This document shows, piece after piece, positions 8,175 to 17,067 of a stretch of 32,034 bases of DNA. The translations under genes were made by a program, and so were the position numbers. The stretch is from Spirochaetaceae bacterium (GTDB taxonomy: Bacteria > Spirochaetota > Spirochaetia > WRBN01): the NCBI GenBank assembly GCA_020024055.1, contig JAHHUI010000005.1, positions 1-32,034 on the forward strand, in the 5' to 3' direction. The notes beneath the pieces were generated by a model. The model worked only from the letters and a program-made list of their open reading frames with translations, had not been told where the DNA came from and made no database searches. The stretch's first letter is position 1. Each line of letters begins with the position of its first letter.

Positions 8175-8810
8175 ATGTTTAATTTTAAAAAACACAATTC
8201 TCAAGGCAACAATGAAAACACAGGAAATGCGGCAGATTCACAGGCCGAATCTCTGAACGAGGTCTTTATTCTCATGGGCCTTATCTGTCACATAGACGAA
8301 AGTATCAATTCATATGAAACTCATATTGCCACGCAATATGCCACCTGTGTGCTGCATTTAGACAATGATCGCCTGGACAAAGGCATGCACAGCTTTTACA
8401 ATGCCAGCACTTTGTGCACATCACACACCCAGGCAGCAAAACGTGTGTATAAAAAATTTAAAAAAGACACAGTCTTTCTGCTGGATTTATACGACTGGCT
8501 GGAAAGGCTGTCTTTATGCGACGGGCAGCTGTGCCCTGCCGAGCAACAGGCCCTGAAAAAAATTCACAAAGAATTCCGACTGAAGAAAAATATTCTTGAT
8601 AAGTCGGACGACCCTTATTTTCTGCTTGGCTGCGACTCACAGGCTTCTATTGAAGAAATTAAAAAGGCCTATCGGCACAAAATTGCGCAGTATCATCCGG
8701 ACACGATTATGGCAATCAGCCCGCCCGAAGAATTTATCCAGCATATCATGGACCGTTTCCAGGCCATCAAGGCCGCCTATGAAAATATTCGCAAACGGCG
8801 TCGTTTCTAG
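8175..8810 (+). CDS. TerB-like / J-domain co-chaperone-like protein (DjlA-type, soluble)
   Basis: A 211-residue soluble protein. Residues 1-26 are polar and low in complexity. Residues 27-140 are helical with acidic/His patches (ICHIDES, LSLCDGQLCPAEQQALKKI), resembling the TerB-like domain of DjlA. Residues 147-208 form a J-domain with DPYFLLGCDSQASIEEIKKAYRHKIAQYHPD, including the HPD tripeptide (174-176) that stimulates DnaK ATPase, and a fourth helix ending in a basic RKRRRF tail. The membrane anchor of classical DjlA is absent. ATG at 8175 has no Shine-Dalgarno. A TTGACA at 8133-8138 lacks a well-spaced -10, so the promoter is unclear. The last 4 bases overlap the convergent ddl gene. 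The client is unknown; adjacency to flgB may be incidental. Confidence 0.8.
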   Translation: MFNFKKHNSQGNNENTGNAADSQAESLNEVFILMGLICHIDESINSYETHIATQYATCVLHLDNDRLDKGMHSFYNASTLCTSHTQAAKRVYKKFKKDTVFLLDLYDWLERLSLCDGQLCPAEQQALKKIHKEFRLKKNILDKSDDPYFLLGCDSQASIEEIKKAYRHKIAQYHPDTIMAISPPEEFIQHIMDRFQAIKAAYENIRKRRRF

Positions 8811-9898
8811 CTGTTGCGCACGACTGTATAGCCCGACTGGCATTTATACCTTTCCATCGCCAAAATTATCAGCTCTTCCAGCAAAACACCAAGCGGCTTG
8901 CCTGCTGCTTCCCAAAGCTTGGGATACATGCTGATGCTGGTGAATCCGGGCAAAGTGTTAATCTCATTCACTATCCATTTTTTATCATTCACAAGGAAAA
9001 AATCCACACGTGCCAGTCCTTCACAGCCCAAAGCCTGATAGGCTCTGCGGGCAAGCTGCTGCCCTTCCTCCTGCACAGGCTTCTCCATTTTTGTTGGCAC
9101 TTTCAATGTGGCCTTGTCGCTGATATATTTATCTTCATAGGTATAAAAAGCGGTATCGGGCGAAATCTCGCCAGGGGGGCTGACACGCACATCTTCATTG
9201 CCAAAAACGGCAAATTCGATCTCGCGGCCAATGATGCACTGCTCGACTAAGATTTTATTATCAAAACGAAAGGCAAAATCGACAGCTTTTTTCAATTCTC
9301 CTTCATCAGAGACCAAAGTGGCACCGATAGAAGACCCGATTCTGGAGGGCTTCACAAAAAGCTTGCTGCCAAATTGCTGTGTCAGATCGGCATAGTTTAC
9401 TTCATGTTTTTCGCTGACATGAATGGTCTTCCAGGGGGCCACGGCAATGCCTGCATCGCGCAGAAGTCTTTTGGTGATATCCTTATCCATAGCACAGGCG
9501 CTGGCGCATACATCGCAGCCGACAAAAGGAATACCCAGCTGCTGGAATAAGCCCTGCAGGCTGCCATCTTCGCCATAGGTTCCATGAGTGATGGGAAAAA
9601 TAATATCAGGAGTGAAGACAATATTATGATTTTCTCTGACCAATATCACCTGATTGTTTTTGCGGCCTAGCCACACTTTTTCTCCTGTGCGAGAGCTGAT
9701 TTCGGGAACATGATGTCCATTAATCTGTCCAAAAAATTCGTGCCCGTCTTGTGTATACCATTGACCGCTTCTGTCAATGCCAGCACACATGACCACATTA
9801 TCCTTATTGGCACACAGGCCTTGATAAATACATGCGGCAGAGCGGATAGACACCTCATGCTCGACAGAACGGCCGCCAAAGACTAAAAGTATTTGCAT
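8807..9898 (-). CDS. ddl: D-alanine--D-alanine ligase
   Basis: A 363-residue ATP-grasp enzyme that joins two D-alanines for the peptidoglycan stem peptide. Visible motifs are the N-terminal GGRSVEHEVSIRSA, the HGTYGEDGSLQGLFQ stretch, the ATP-binding KPSRIGSSIGATLV, the loop TAFYTYEDKYISDKA, and the metal-binding C-terminal NEINTLPGFTSISMYP. The Tyr in the FYTYEDKY loop fits D-Ala-D-Ala rather than D-Ala-D-Lac specificity. Start ATG at 9898 follows a purine-rich AGAGAGGTG. It is the last gene of the frr-to-ddl operon, 26 bases after purA, and its stop overlaps the tail of the convergent J-domain gene. Confidence 0.97.
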   Translation of the reverse strand: MQILLVFGGRSVEHEVSIRSAACIYQGLCANKDNVVMCAGIDRSGQWYTQDGHEFFGQINGHHVPEISSRTGEKVWLGRKNNQVILVRENHNIVFTPDIIFPITHGTYGEDGSLQGLFQQLGIPFVGCDVCASACAMDKDITKRLLRDAGIAVAPWKTIHVSEKHEVNYADLTQQFGSKLFVKPSRIGSSIGATLVSDEGELKKAVDFAFRFDNKILVEQCIIGREIEFAVFGNEDVRVSPPGEISPDTAFYTYEDKYISDKATLKVPTKMEKPVQEEGQQLARRAYQALGCEGLARVDFFLVNDKKWIVNEINTLPGFTSISMYPKLWEAAGKPLGVLLEELIILAMERYKCQSGYTVVRNS

Positions 9899-9924
9899 CC
9901 TACACCTCTCTTTCAGGCTTTTAT

Positions 9925-11196
9925 TTATCTGCGAATGGTCTGCTGCCTGTCGGGCCCGACTGAAATCGTGCGTATGGGGCAGCCCAGGGCGCCCTCTAAA
10001 TACTGCACATATCTTTGTGCTGTCATGGGCAGGGCACCAAAGCTGCGTATGCCGCTGATATCATCCTTCCAGCCTTCAAATTCCTCGTATACAGGCTCCA
10101 CTTTCTCATAAATGTAAGAATCTGCGGGCACATGGGAAAGAATTTTATTATTTAATTTATATCCTGTGGCCACCTTAATCACATCAAAACCCGAGAGAAC
10201 ATCCAGCTTCATCAGTGCTAATTCTGTAAAATCATTCAAACGCGCCGAATATCTCAAGGCTGTCAAATCCAGCCATCCGGTGCGCCGGGGGCGCCCTGTG
10301 GTCGAGCCGAATTCATGGCCCATAGTACGGATTTTCTCGCCTATTTCATTATCCAGCTCTGTGGGGAAGGGCCCAGCACCCACACGCGTGCAATAGGCCT
10401 TGAACACACCCACACGCTGGGTGATGTGCGAGAGGCCAATGCCTGCCCCCGCGGCGGCCTGGGCCGTGCCGGGGCTGCTGGATGTGACAAAAGGATAGCT
10501 GCCATGATCAATATCCAGCATCGTTGCCTGGGCACCTTCACACAGAATATTTTCTCCTTTTTCAATCGCCTCATGCAGGATCTGTGTGGTGTCAACAATA
10601 CGATGATTCAATTCCTTGGCATATACGGCATATTCTTCGTAAATGGCCTGTGCATCCAGCGGATGATGACCATAGACATTTTGAATGATTTTATTCTTGC
10701 TCTCGACATTCCGGAAAATCAGCTCCTTCAGGCGTTCTTGATTTTTTAAATCCACCACACGAATGCCGCTGCGCTCGTATTTGTCCATATAAGCAGGGCC
10801 GATGCCGCGCCGTGTGGTGCCGATTTTATTTTCGCCCAGGCTCTCTTCTTTTAGCGAATCTAGCAGAATATGATAGGGCATGATCAGATGCGCACGATCG
10901 CTGATATAAATATTTGACGAAGAGATTCCTGCGCTTTCCAGCTCATAAATCTCGCGCAGCAGCACTTTGGGGTCAATGAGCATGCCCGCAGCCAACAAAC
11001 AGCGCGCATGAGTGTGGAACACTCCAGAGGGCAAAAGATGGAAAATAAATTTCTTCCCTTCTATCACAATGGTATGTCCGGCATTGTTGCCGCCCTGATA
11101 GCGCACGACATATTGCAGATTCTTTGCAAGAATATCCACCAGTTTTCCTTTTCCTTCATCACCCCATTGCATTCCGCACAAAACCGCTACGGCCAT
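9925..11196 (-). CDS. purA: Adenylosuccinate synthetase
   Basis: A 423-residue GTP-dependent enzyme making adenylosuccinate from IMP and aspartate, the first committed step to AMP. The P-loop QWGDEGKGK is at residues 10-18, preceded by Met where Ala is usual (GMQWGDEG). Other family motifs are GGNNAGHT, TTRRGIGPAYMDKYER, EGAQATMLDIDHGSYPFVTSS, GAGPFPTE and TGRPRRTGWLD. The frame extends five codons upstream to a TTG, but ATG at 11196 is preferred because GGGGGA lies 7 bases before it and the protein then starts at the normal distance from the P-loop. It lies 22 bases after rseP and before ddl. Length matches the family. Confidence 0.97.
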   Translation of the reverse strand: MAVAVLCGMQWGDEGKGKLVDILAKNLQYVVRYQGGNNAGHTIVIEGKKFIFHLLPSGVFHTHARCLLAAGMLIDPKVLLREIYELESAGISSSNIYISDRAHLIMPYHILLDSLKEESLGENKIGTTRRGIGPAYMDKYERSGIRVVDLKNQERLKELIFRNVESKNKIIQNVYGHHPLDAQAIYEEYAVYAKELNHRIVDTTQILHEAIEKGENILCEGAQATMLDIDHGSYPFVTSSSPGTAQAAAGAGIGLSHITQRVGVFKAYCTRVGAGPFPTELDNEIGEKIRTMGHEFGSTTGRPRRTGWLDLTALRYSARLNDFTELALMKLDVLSGFDVIKVATGYKLNNKILSHVPADSYIYEKVEPVYEEFEGWKDDISGIRSFGALPMTAQRYVQYLEGALGCPIRTISVGPDRQQTIRR

Positions 11197-11218
11197 TTCC
11201 ATTTCCCCCAAATAAAAA

Positions 11219-12568
11219 TTATTTTCTTAAAATAAAAAATATATCACTGCCCAGCGCAAGGACAAATAATAATGCAATAAAAGACAAGCCTATCATCTGA
11301 TACAGCCGCATGGCGCGTGCACTCAGGTATTTGCCGCGTATGGCCTCTATCATATATAAAAGCAACAGCCCGCCATCCAGCAAAGGCACAGGCAGAAGAT
11401 TCATAATGCCCAAAGCCAGGCTGATGAAAGCCAGCAAAGTGAGGATATTATACAAAGACCAGCTATGCCTTCCCTGTGTGTCTGTGGAAACAGAAGTCTT
11501 GGCAACCTCACCGATGATATATGTATTTTGCACCGGGCCCGAAAGAGCACGCAAGGGATTCACCCCCTGGAACAATGTAGCCAAAGAGCGCATATACAGC
11601 TGCACAGACTGCACAAAGGTCGCACTTCCTTCGGGAATGGCCTGTAAAATACTTGTGCCTTTCACCATTTCCAGGCTGCGATGCCCCAGAATCACCCCGA
11701 TAGTATAGCGTTTGCGCTGTGCATTATATGCAGGAGTCACGCTCAAGTCCAGCTCTTCTTGCCCACGGCGAATACGCATGTTCAGGGGTTTATCAGACAC
11801 ACTGATCAGCCTTGAGAGCTGAGCGGTATTTTCTATACTTTGGCCGTCTACAGACAATATCTCATCACCCACCAGGATTCCTGCCTTATGGGCGCTTTTT
11901 CCGGGCAATAGGTCGTCTATCACGGGCCGATACCAAGGCATGACGGGTAAAAAGCCCTGTCCGTCACCCAGCAGCACGGGTGTGGCTTTTATCTCTACAT
12001 TCTTGCCCTCTCTTTGCACATTGAAGACCAATTCATGCTTGGCCGAGGCAACAATTTTGCGATAGACCTGGTCAAATCTTTGCACCTGCACGCCATCCAC
12101 AGCCGTGATGATATCCCCATCGACAAAGCCAAAATTCTTTCCTTTTGTTTCGGGCAGAATATCGCTTTGCACGACAATGCGCGCGGGGGTGTTGTCCACC
12201 ATGCGCGGCAGGGGAGAGGCCAAAACAAAAAAAGCCCAGGCACCCAGAAAGCTGAACAGCGGGCCGCCCAAAACAGCCAGAACGCGCCGCCAGGGCCGCC
12301 CATAATACATATCACCGGGAGCGGGCTGCTGACCTTCCACCAGGGTTTCGCCGGACATTTTGCAATATCCGCCCAGGGGAATGACCGAAAGAGCATATTC
12401 CACGCCATCCACTTCCTTTTTCCATAGCTTCGGGCCAAATCCTATGGAAAACACTTCCACACGAATGCCCGCCAGGCGCGCGCAGACAAAATGCCCCCAT
12501 TCATGAATCAGAACCAAAAGCATCAGGCCGACAAGCCCTAAAAACATACTGACTATGGCTGAAATCAC
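11219..12568 (-). CDS. rseP: Site-2 intramembrane zinc metalloprotease (RseP/RIP family)
   Basis: A 449-residue polytopic inner-membrane protease. The zinc motif HEWGH lies in the first membrane helix (H22, E23, H26). Two PDZ domains follow, recognisable from DGDIITAVDG and GDEILSVDG. The third zinc ligand is in the C-terminal motif PVPLLDGG (Asp at about 398), with two further hydrophobic helices after it. Such proteases cut anti-sigma factors and signal-peptide remnants. The start is GTG at 12568 with AGAGG about 7 bases upstream. It lies 11 bases downstream of dxr, an order (uppS-cdsA-dxr-rseP) conserved in many bacteria. The substrate here is unknown. Confidence 0.96.
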   Translation of the reverse strand: MISAIVSMFLGLVGLMLLVLIHEWGHFVCARLAGIRVEVFSIGFGPKLWKKEVDGVEYALSVIPLGGYCKMSGETLVEGQQPAPGDMYYGRPWRRVLAVLGGPLFSFLGAWAFFVLASPLPRMVDNTPARIVVQSDILPETKGKNFGFVDGDIITAVDGVQVQRFDQVYRKIVASAKHELVFNVQREGKNVEIKATPVLLGDGQGFLPVMPWYRPVIDDLLPGKSAHKAGILVGDEILSVDGQSIENTAQLSRLISVSDKPLNMRIRRGQEELDLSVTPAYNAQRKRYTIGVILGHRSLEMVKGTSILQAIPEGSATFVQSVQLYMRSLATLFQGVNPLRALSGPVQNTYIIGEVAKTSVSTDTQGRHSWSLYNILTLLAFISLALGIMNLLPVPLLDGGLLLLYMIEAIRGKYLSARAMRLYQMIGLSFIALLFVLALGSDIFFILRK

Positions 12569-12579
12569 AATGTATCCTC

Positions 12580-13704
12580 TTATTCAAAATTTTTCATTAT
12601 TCGCGCATACACATCCTGATGCAGACCGAAAACAGCATCACGCTCTTGCTGATAATTATCGATATTATACTGCAAAGCGCGTCCGACATGCACGCCAATA
12701 TCAAGAAATCCTATTTTTTTCTCGCGAAACAGCTGCACGGCGGCCTCATTGGCGGCATTATATACCACGGGGGCAGCCCCGCCCGCTTGGCATGCCTGAT
12801 AGGCCAAATCCAACATTGGCCGCAATGCCTGGGGCACTGGGTCGAAACCAAACTGCCAGCTTTGTTCCAGGTTCATATCACAGACAGGCACATGTTGCAT
12901 ATCAGGATAAAGCAAGGCATCCTGTATGCTCAGCTGCATATCCGGGCGGCTGATATGCGCATGAAAAGCCCCATCCTTCATACGTATCATCGCATGCACC
13001 AGGCTTTGGCGATGCACCACCACCTTAATATTCTTCGGCGGCAAATTAAACAGCTGCCACGCCTCGATCACTTCCAGGCCCTTATTGGCCAATGTGGCCG
13101 AATCAATAGAAATCTTGGCCCCCATGGCCCATGTGGGATGCCGCACGGCTTCTTCGGGTGTCACAGTGCGCAGCTGCTCTTGTGAATAATGGAAAAAAGG
13201 CCCGCCGCTGGCTGTAAGAACCAAATCTGAAATCAAATCAGGATTTTCGTTTTTCAGCAAAGAAAATAAAGCCCAATGTTCACTGTCAACAGGCAGAATG
13301 CGGCATTGTTTTTCCTTGGCCAATTTCTGAAGCAAAGGGCCCGCCATCACCAGGCTTTCTTTATTAGCCAGGGCCAGGTCTTTGCCGCTTTCCAATGTCC
13401 AGAAACTGGCATAATACCCGGCCGACCCGGAAATGCCATTGAGCACAATATCTGCATCAGTTTCCATGATGAGAGAACGAATGGCATCGGCCCCACGGGC
13501 ATACAGGGGCAAATCTGTGTGCACATCATCGGCGCTGACAATCAGGCGCGCATTTGGAAAATCAGCATGCACAGATGCCAGCTTGTCTATCGAGCTGTGT
13601 ACATGCACAGATACCACTTCCAAAGCATCTTTGCAGCGCAGACACACGCGCAAGGCATTTTGACCGATGGTGCCGCTGGAGCCCAGAATAATTACACGCC
13701 GCAT
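12580..13704 (-). CDS. dxr: 1-deoxy-D-xylulose 5-phosphate reductoisomerase
   Basis: A 374-residue NADPH-dependent enzyme of the MEP isoprenoid pathway, converting DXP to MEP. The N-terminal Rossmann motif GSSGTIG is at residues 8-14 and the NKESLVMAG segment is characteristic. PVDSEHWALF carries the metal and substrate residues, and TASGGPFF is the mobile-loop region. SMDSATLANKG-type sequence appears as SIDSATLANKGLEVIEAW, and NAANEAAVQLF lies near the C-terminus. ATG at 13704 is preceded by AGAGG 7 bases away. Location between cdsA and rseP links isoprenoid supply with undecaprenyl synthesis by uppS upstream. Confidence 0.97.
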   Translation of the reverse strand: MRRVIILGSSGTIGQNALRVCLRCKDALEVVSVHVHSSIDKLASVHADFPNARLIVSADDVHTDLPLYARGADAIRSLIMETDADIVLNGISGSAGYYASFWTLESGKDLALANKESLVMAGPLLQKLAKEKQCRILPVDSEHWALFSLLKNENPDLISDLVLTASGGPFFHYSQEQLRTVTPEEAVRHPTWAMGAKISIDSATLANKGLEVIEAWQLFNLPPKNIKVVVHRQSLVHAMIRMKDGAFHAHISRPDMQLSIQDALLYPDMQHVPVCDMNLEQSWQFGFDPVPQALRPMLDLAYQACQAGGAAPVVYNAANEAAVQLFREKKIGFLDIGVHVGRALQYNIDNYQQERDAVFGLHQDVYARIMKNFE

Positions 13705-13722
13705 GCATCATCCTCTGCTTAA

Positions 13723-14586
13723 TTACATAAAAGCCATAAAATAAAAATAGACCGGCGAAACAAAAAGCAGCGAATCAAAGCTGTCGAGCATACCGCCGCG
13801 GCCCATAAAGAAATTACCCGAATCTTTTACATGCACGCTGCGCTTCAGCAAGGACTCAAAGAGATCGCCGACAATGCCGGTCATGCCGCAGGCCAGGCCC
13901 ATCACCACAACATACCACACATTGCGGCTGCCAAACATTTGCGGCTGAATCCAATAATAAAAACAAATTACCGTAGCAATAGAAGCCGTGATGCCCCCCA
14001 GAAACCCCACCAGGCTTTTCTTTGGGCTGACCAAGACAATGCCACGCGTATTGCTGCGCTTTCCCCACAGCAAACCCACAAAATAGGCAAAAGTATCATT
14101 GAGCATGACAACAAAGAAAAACATAGCAAAAGCAGTGATGGGATATGGCAGCAAGGGCAGCATCATCATAAAAGCGAAAAAGAAACCGGGATAAATAATT
14201 CCAAACAAATATCCGCCCAAGCGGGGCAGCACCCCCGACGATCGCTCATCGGAATAGGTAAATACTTCCCAGGTGAACACGAAAAGCAACACCAGAACAA
14301 CATATAAAATATACAATGAAATATTGCGCGGATATTCCTGCGCCAGCAATGTGAGCACAGGGATGATGCCCGCTAAAATAGCAAAAAATGCCGGATGAAG
14401 GGTAGATTCTTTGCGCCGAAGCAGATTACCCACTTCAACACCGGTAACCATGCTGAAAATTGTGATGAGCACTCTGGCCAGAAGATGATTTTTCCATGTC
14501 CAAAAAATTACCCCGGCCACAATGACAGGCACCCAAATAACAGCGTTCAATAAGCGTAACAATAGGTTTTTTAATTTCTCTGTCAT
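13723..14586 (-). CDS. cdsA: Phosphatidate cytidylyltransferase with an atypical signature
   Basis: A 287-residue polytopic inner-membrane enzyme that makes CDP-diacylglycerol from CTP and phosphatidic acid. Six to eight hydrophobic helices are visible. The C-terminal CTP-binding region keeps LKRSVHVKDSGNF and ends in a Gly-Gly and Asp-containing motif, but it reads GRGGMLDSFDS where the family signature has GHGGxxDRxD: His is replaced by Arg and Arg by Ser. Start ATG at 14586 follows the uppS stop with no gap, indicating translational coupling. Gene order supports the call. The signature change may be a lineage trait rather than a loss. Confidence 0.92.
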   Translation of the reverse strand: MTEKLKNLLLRLLNAVIWVPVIVAGVIFWTWKNHLLARVLITIFSMVTGVEVGNLLRRKESTLHPAFFAILAGIIPVLTLLAQEYPRNISLYILYVVLVLLFVFTWEVFTYSDERSSGVLPRLGGYLFGIIYPGFFFAFMMMLPLLPYPITAFAMFFFVVMLNDTFAYFVGLLWGKRSNTRGIVLVSPKKSLVGFLGGITASIATVICFYYWIQPQMFGSRNVWYVVVMGLACGMTGIVGDLFESLLKRSVHVKDSGNFFMGRGGMLDSFDSLLFVSPVYFYFMAFM

Positions 14587-15270
14587 TTAATTTGCTCCAA
14601 ATCTTCGATGTCTTTGCGCATACACCTGCATTGCCTGCACAAGGTCTTCACTTGTAAAATCAGGCCATAATTTATCCATAAAATAATATTCGGCATAGCT
14701 AGCTTGCCAAATCATAAAATTGGACAGCCGCTGTTCGCCTGCCGTGCGAATAATCAAATCTAAATCCGGGAATTCACTTTGATCTAAAGCAGTACCGAGC
14801 ATCTCTTCGTTGATTTTTTCATTTTTATTAATCAGTCGGCCGACAGCACGAATAATCTCATCACGCCCGCCATAATTAATGAGCAGGTTCAAGGTCAGGC
14901 CCTGGGTAAAAGATCGTGTATCCTGCTCTACTCCCGATAATTCCTTCTGCACGGCATCACTGAGGCCAGCCAAATTGCCTGAATGCACCACGCGAATTTT
15001 ATTTTCTCTATAAAAATTATACTCATCACGCAGATGCACGGTGATGAGATTCATTAGAAAGCCCACTTCTTCCTGTGTGCGGCGCCAATTTTCTGTGGAA
15101 AAAACATAAAGTGAAAGGTATTTAATGCCCAAGTCCGAGGCGGCTTTGACAATTTTTTTAGTTGTTTTCACGCCTTCTAAATGCCCTTCTGTGCGCGCAA
15201 GGCCACGCTGTGTGGCCCAACGGCCATTGCCATCCATAATAATGCCTATATGCTTGGGGATTTCATTCAT
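14587..15270 (-). CDS. uppS: Di-trans,poly-cis-undecaprenyl-diphosphate synthase
   Basis: A 227-residue cytosolic prenyltransferase that makes the C55 lipid carrier precursor used for peptidoglycan. The diphosphate-binding motif MDGNGRWA is at residues 12-19, followed by GHLEGV, and the TENWRR segment is present. The conserved LIIRTAGEQRLSNFMIWQ region matches the family RTSGExRxSNFLxWQ, with Ala for Ser. The C-terminus QRHRRFG is typical. ATG at 15270 was kept because it gives the normal N-terminus just before HIGIIMDGNG, though its Shine-Dalgarno is poor. It lies 18 bases after frr and abuts cdsA. Confidence 0.96.
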   Translation of the reverse strand: MNEIPKHIGIIMDGNGRWATQRGLARTEGHLEGVKTTKKIVKAASDLGIKYLSLYVFSTENWRRTQEEVGFLMNLITVHLRDEYNFYRENKIRVVHSGNLAGLSDAVQKELSGVEQDTRSFTQGLTLNLLINYGGRDEIIRAVGRLINKNEKINEEMLGTALDQSEFPDLDLIIRTAGEQRLSNFMIWQASYAEYYFMDKLWPDFTSEDLVQAMQVYAQRHRRFGAN

Positions 15271-15288
15271 ATTAAAATTATCGGCGTC

Positions 15289-15834
15289 CTAGATCTCCAT
15301 GATTTCCTTTTCTTTTTCTTCCAGGGCAGTGTCAATTTTCTTGATGCAAGCATCAGTAATTTTTTGAATTTCTGAGGAAGCGGTCTTTTCTTCATCTTCA
15401 GAGGATACATTTTTTTTAATATCTTCCAGGGCATCTCTGCGCACATTGCGGGCTGAAACACGATGTTTTTCTGCCTCGGCCTTGGCCTGTTTCACCAATT
15501 CTTTACGGCGTTCCTCTGTCAGAGGGGGCAGGCTGATACGCAGCACTTTGCCGTCATTGCTGGGGTTTAAAGACAAATTACTGGTCAAGATAGCTTTTTC
15601 TATCAGGGGCAATGAGGCTTTGTCCCAGGGCTGAATGAGAATCATACGTGCTTCAGGAATGCTGATCGTGGCCACCTGATTAATGGGCGTGGGTGTGCCA
15701 TAATAATCCACTTGCACACGATCGAATAAAGAAGAGGTGGCCTTGCCGCTGCGAATTTGATTAAACACCTCTTGCAAACTATGGAGAATTTTCTGCATTT
15801 TCTCCTCTGTCTGCATTTTATATGAATCACCCAT
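15289..15834 (-). CDS. frr: Ribosome recycling factor
   Basis: A 181-residue factor that, with EF-G, splits post-termination ribosomes. The family features are LQEVFNQIRSGKATSSLFDRVQVDYYGTPTPINQVA, then IPEARMILIQPWDK and the C-terminal helix LEEKEKEIMEI. The frame extends 12 codons upstream to 15870, but that Met lies inside the -10 box of the operon promoter. ATG at 15834 with GGAGG about 10 bases upstream is the start, giving the normal length of about 185. It is first in the operon leading to uppS, cdsA, dxr, rseP, purA and ddl. Confidence 0.97.
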   Translation of the reverse strand: MGDSYKMQTEEKMQKILHSLQEVFNQIRSGKATSSLFDRVQVDYYGTPTPINQVATISIPEARMILIQPWDKASLPLIEKAILTSNLSLNPSNDGKVLRISLPPLTEERRKELVKQAKAEAEKHRVSARNVRRDALEDIKKNVSSEDEEKTASSEIQKITDACIKKIDTALEEKEKEIMEI

Positions 15835-15868
15835 TGAACCCCGCCCTCCGGTTTTTAATATAAAACGC

Positions 15869-15898
15869 ATTTTATCTCTCCAGTGTCTGCGATGTCAA
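15869..15898 (-). promoter_or_regulatory. Sigma-70-like promoter of the frr operon
   Basis: Minus-strand TTGACA (15893-15898), an 18-base spacer and TAAAAT (15869-15874). The -35 is a perfect match and the -10 matches five of six. Transcription would begin near 15862, about 28 bases before the frr ATG, leaving room for its GGAGG. It lies just downstream of the flaA terminator, so the two units are cleanly separated. Confidence 0.75.
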
Positions 15899-15923
15899 GG
15901 ATATTGAAGGAAAAGGCCAGATA

Positions 15924-15957
15924 AAAGAAAAAAGCCCATCCTATTGGATGAGCTTTT
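15924..15957 (-). terminator. Rho-independent terminator after flaA
   Basis: Read on the minus strand, an 11-base-pair stem (AAAGCTCATCC with GGATGGGCTTT, one T-G wobble) with the loop AATA is followed by TTTTCTTTT. It starts about 30 bases after the flaA stop and ends upstream of the frr promoter. Confidence 0.85.
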
Positions 15958-15987
15958 GTAAAAATCAAAGTATAACTAATTTTGTTG

Positions 15988-17010
15988 CTACTGGGCCGGA
16001 GCAGTGGCATTACCCGCAGCTTCACCAATATTGGTGCGAGAGGGGTTCTGAATCTGGCCGTCGGCAGGATAAGTATTAGGTGTGCTTTGATCCTGTAATT
16101 TCTTCTTGGTAACTTCCAGCAGCTGGCGTTCACCAAAGCGTTCCATCTCCAGACGGAATCTTGTTTGTTCACGAGCAGTCAAAATACCCCAAATGGCCTC
16201 ATCATCAATATCAATAGGCACTGTGTCGTCAATGGCCTTGTCATATGTTACAGTGACATCACTGATATAGGTAATGAAGTCACCGCCGACACTGTTAGCA
16301 TCTTTATAGAATTTGAAACCAATCAGGCGCAAAATAGGCACAGTGAAAGGATACAAAGGCATCTTCACCAAGCTCAAATTACGCACGTCGTAAATATAGT
16401 TGGGGTTAGTCCAAGTCAGGGTTTTCCATCCCTGGAAGTCTAAACGGCCCATAGGAATCTCACGAATCTGACCTTTAGGATCCTCGATGATCAAGCTCAC
16501 AACATGGGGAAAATCCAGACCACGCATATTTATAGAAATGCTCTTCAAAGAACCCACATTTTTGATAATACCCTTATTGTCAAATTTGCTGGGGGAGCCA
16601 GGGGCACCACCATCGCCGGGGGTATTCACAGGAATAGAGAACGGAGGCAAAACTCTCGCATTAGAATTGTTATTCCATTCGGGGAAAACAAGTCTGATAC
16701 CCATGACAGTTTTTCCAAGTTCATTGGATGTGACAGGGGTAATCCTGGTCAAGCGCTCCCGCAGAATATTGCGTGCGGAAGAATTATAGCTCACTCTCCA
16801 ATTACCAATGAAGAGCGATGTCTTCAGCTTAGCTCTCTCCTCTGCCGGCATATTGGCAGGGGCCTCTGTGCTGAAATCAAGTTCTGTTGCAGAATTCTGG
16901 CCGCCGCCGTCATCAATGAGGTCATTGAAGTCGATTAAAACACTCGTTTCTGCAAAAGCGAAACTGGCAACGAAAAGCAGAATACTGATTAAGCCAAATA
17001 ATCGTTTCAT
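15988..17010 (-). CDS. flaA: FlaA, periplasmic flagellar filament outer-layer (sheath) protein
   Basis: A 340-residue secreted protein with a typical Sec signal peptide (MKRLFGLISILLFVASFAFA, cleavage before Glu21). The mature protein opens ETSVLIDFNDL and contains family-like stretches such as NWRVSYNSSARN, SISINMRGLDFPH, GPL-type MGRLDFQGWKTLTW and YDVRNLSLVKMPLYPF. FlaA covers the FlaB core of spirochaete periplasmic flagella and affects filament stiffness. Start ATG at 17010 follows AAGGAGTG. The gene is a single unit with its own strong promoter and terminator, fitting an abundant structural protein. The C-terminus is Pro/Asn/Ala-rich and probably disordered. Confidence 0.95.
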   Translation of the reverse strand: MKRLFGLISILLFVASFAFAETSVLIDFNDLIDDGGGQNSATELDFSTEAPANMPAEERAKLKTSLFIGNWRVSYNSSARNILRERLTRITPVTSNELGKTVMGIRLVFPEWNNNSNARVLPPFSIPVNTPGDGGAPGSPSKFDNKGIIKNVGSLKSISINMRGLDFPHVVSLIIEDPKGQIREIPMGRLDFQGWKTLTWTNPNYIYDVRNLSLVKMPLYPFTVPILRLIGFKFYKDANSVGGDFITYISDVTVTYDKAIDDTVPIDIDDEAIWGILTAREQTRFRLEMERFGERQLLEVTKKKLQDQSTPNTYPADGQIQNPSRTNIGEAAGNATAPAQ

Positions 17011-17067
17011 TAACTACACTCCTTTTTTTAAAACAAGTTTATTCCCAAAGGAATAAGTTACCAAATT

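Noticed and set aside
15480..15500. Partial resemblance to a parS site (TGTTTCAC) within frr
   Set aside because: The second half of the palindrome is missing; no true parS was seen in the window.
15835..15870. Upstream in-frame start for frr at 15870
   Set aside because: It overlaps the -10 box of the operon promoter, and the ATG at 15834 has the Shine-Dalgarno and normal length.
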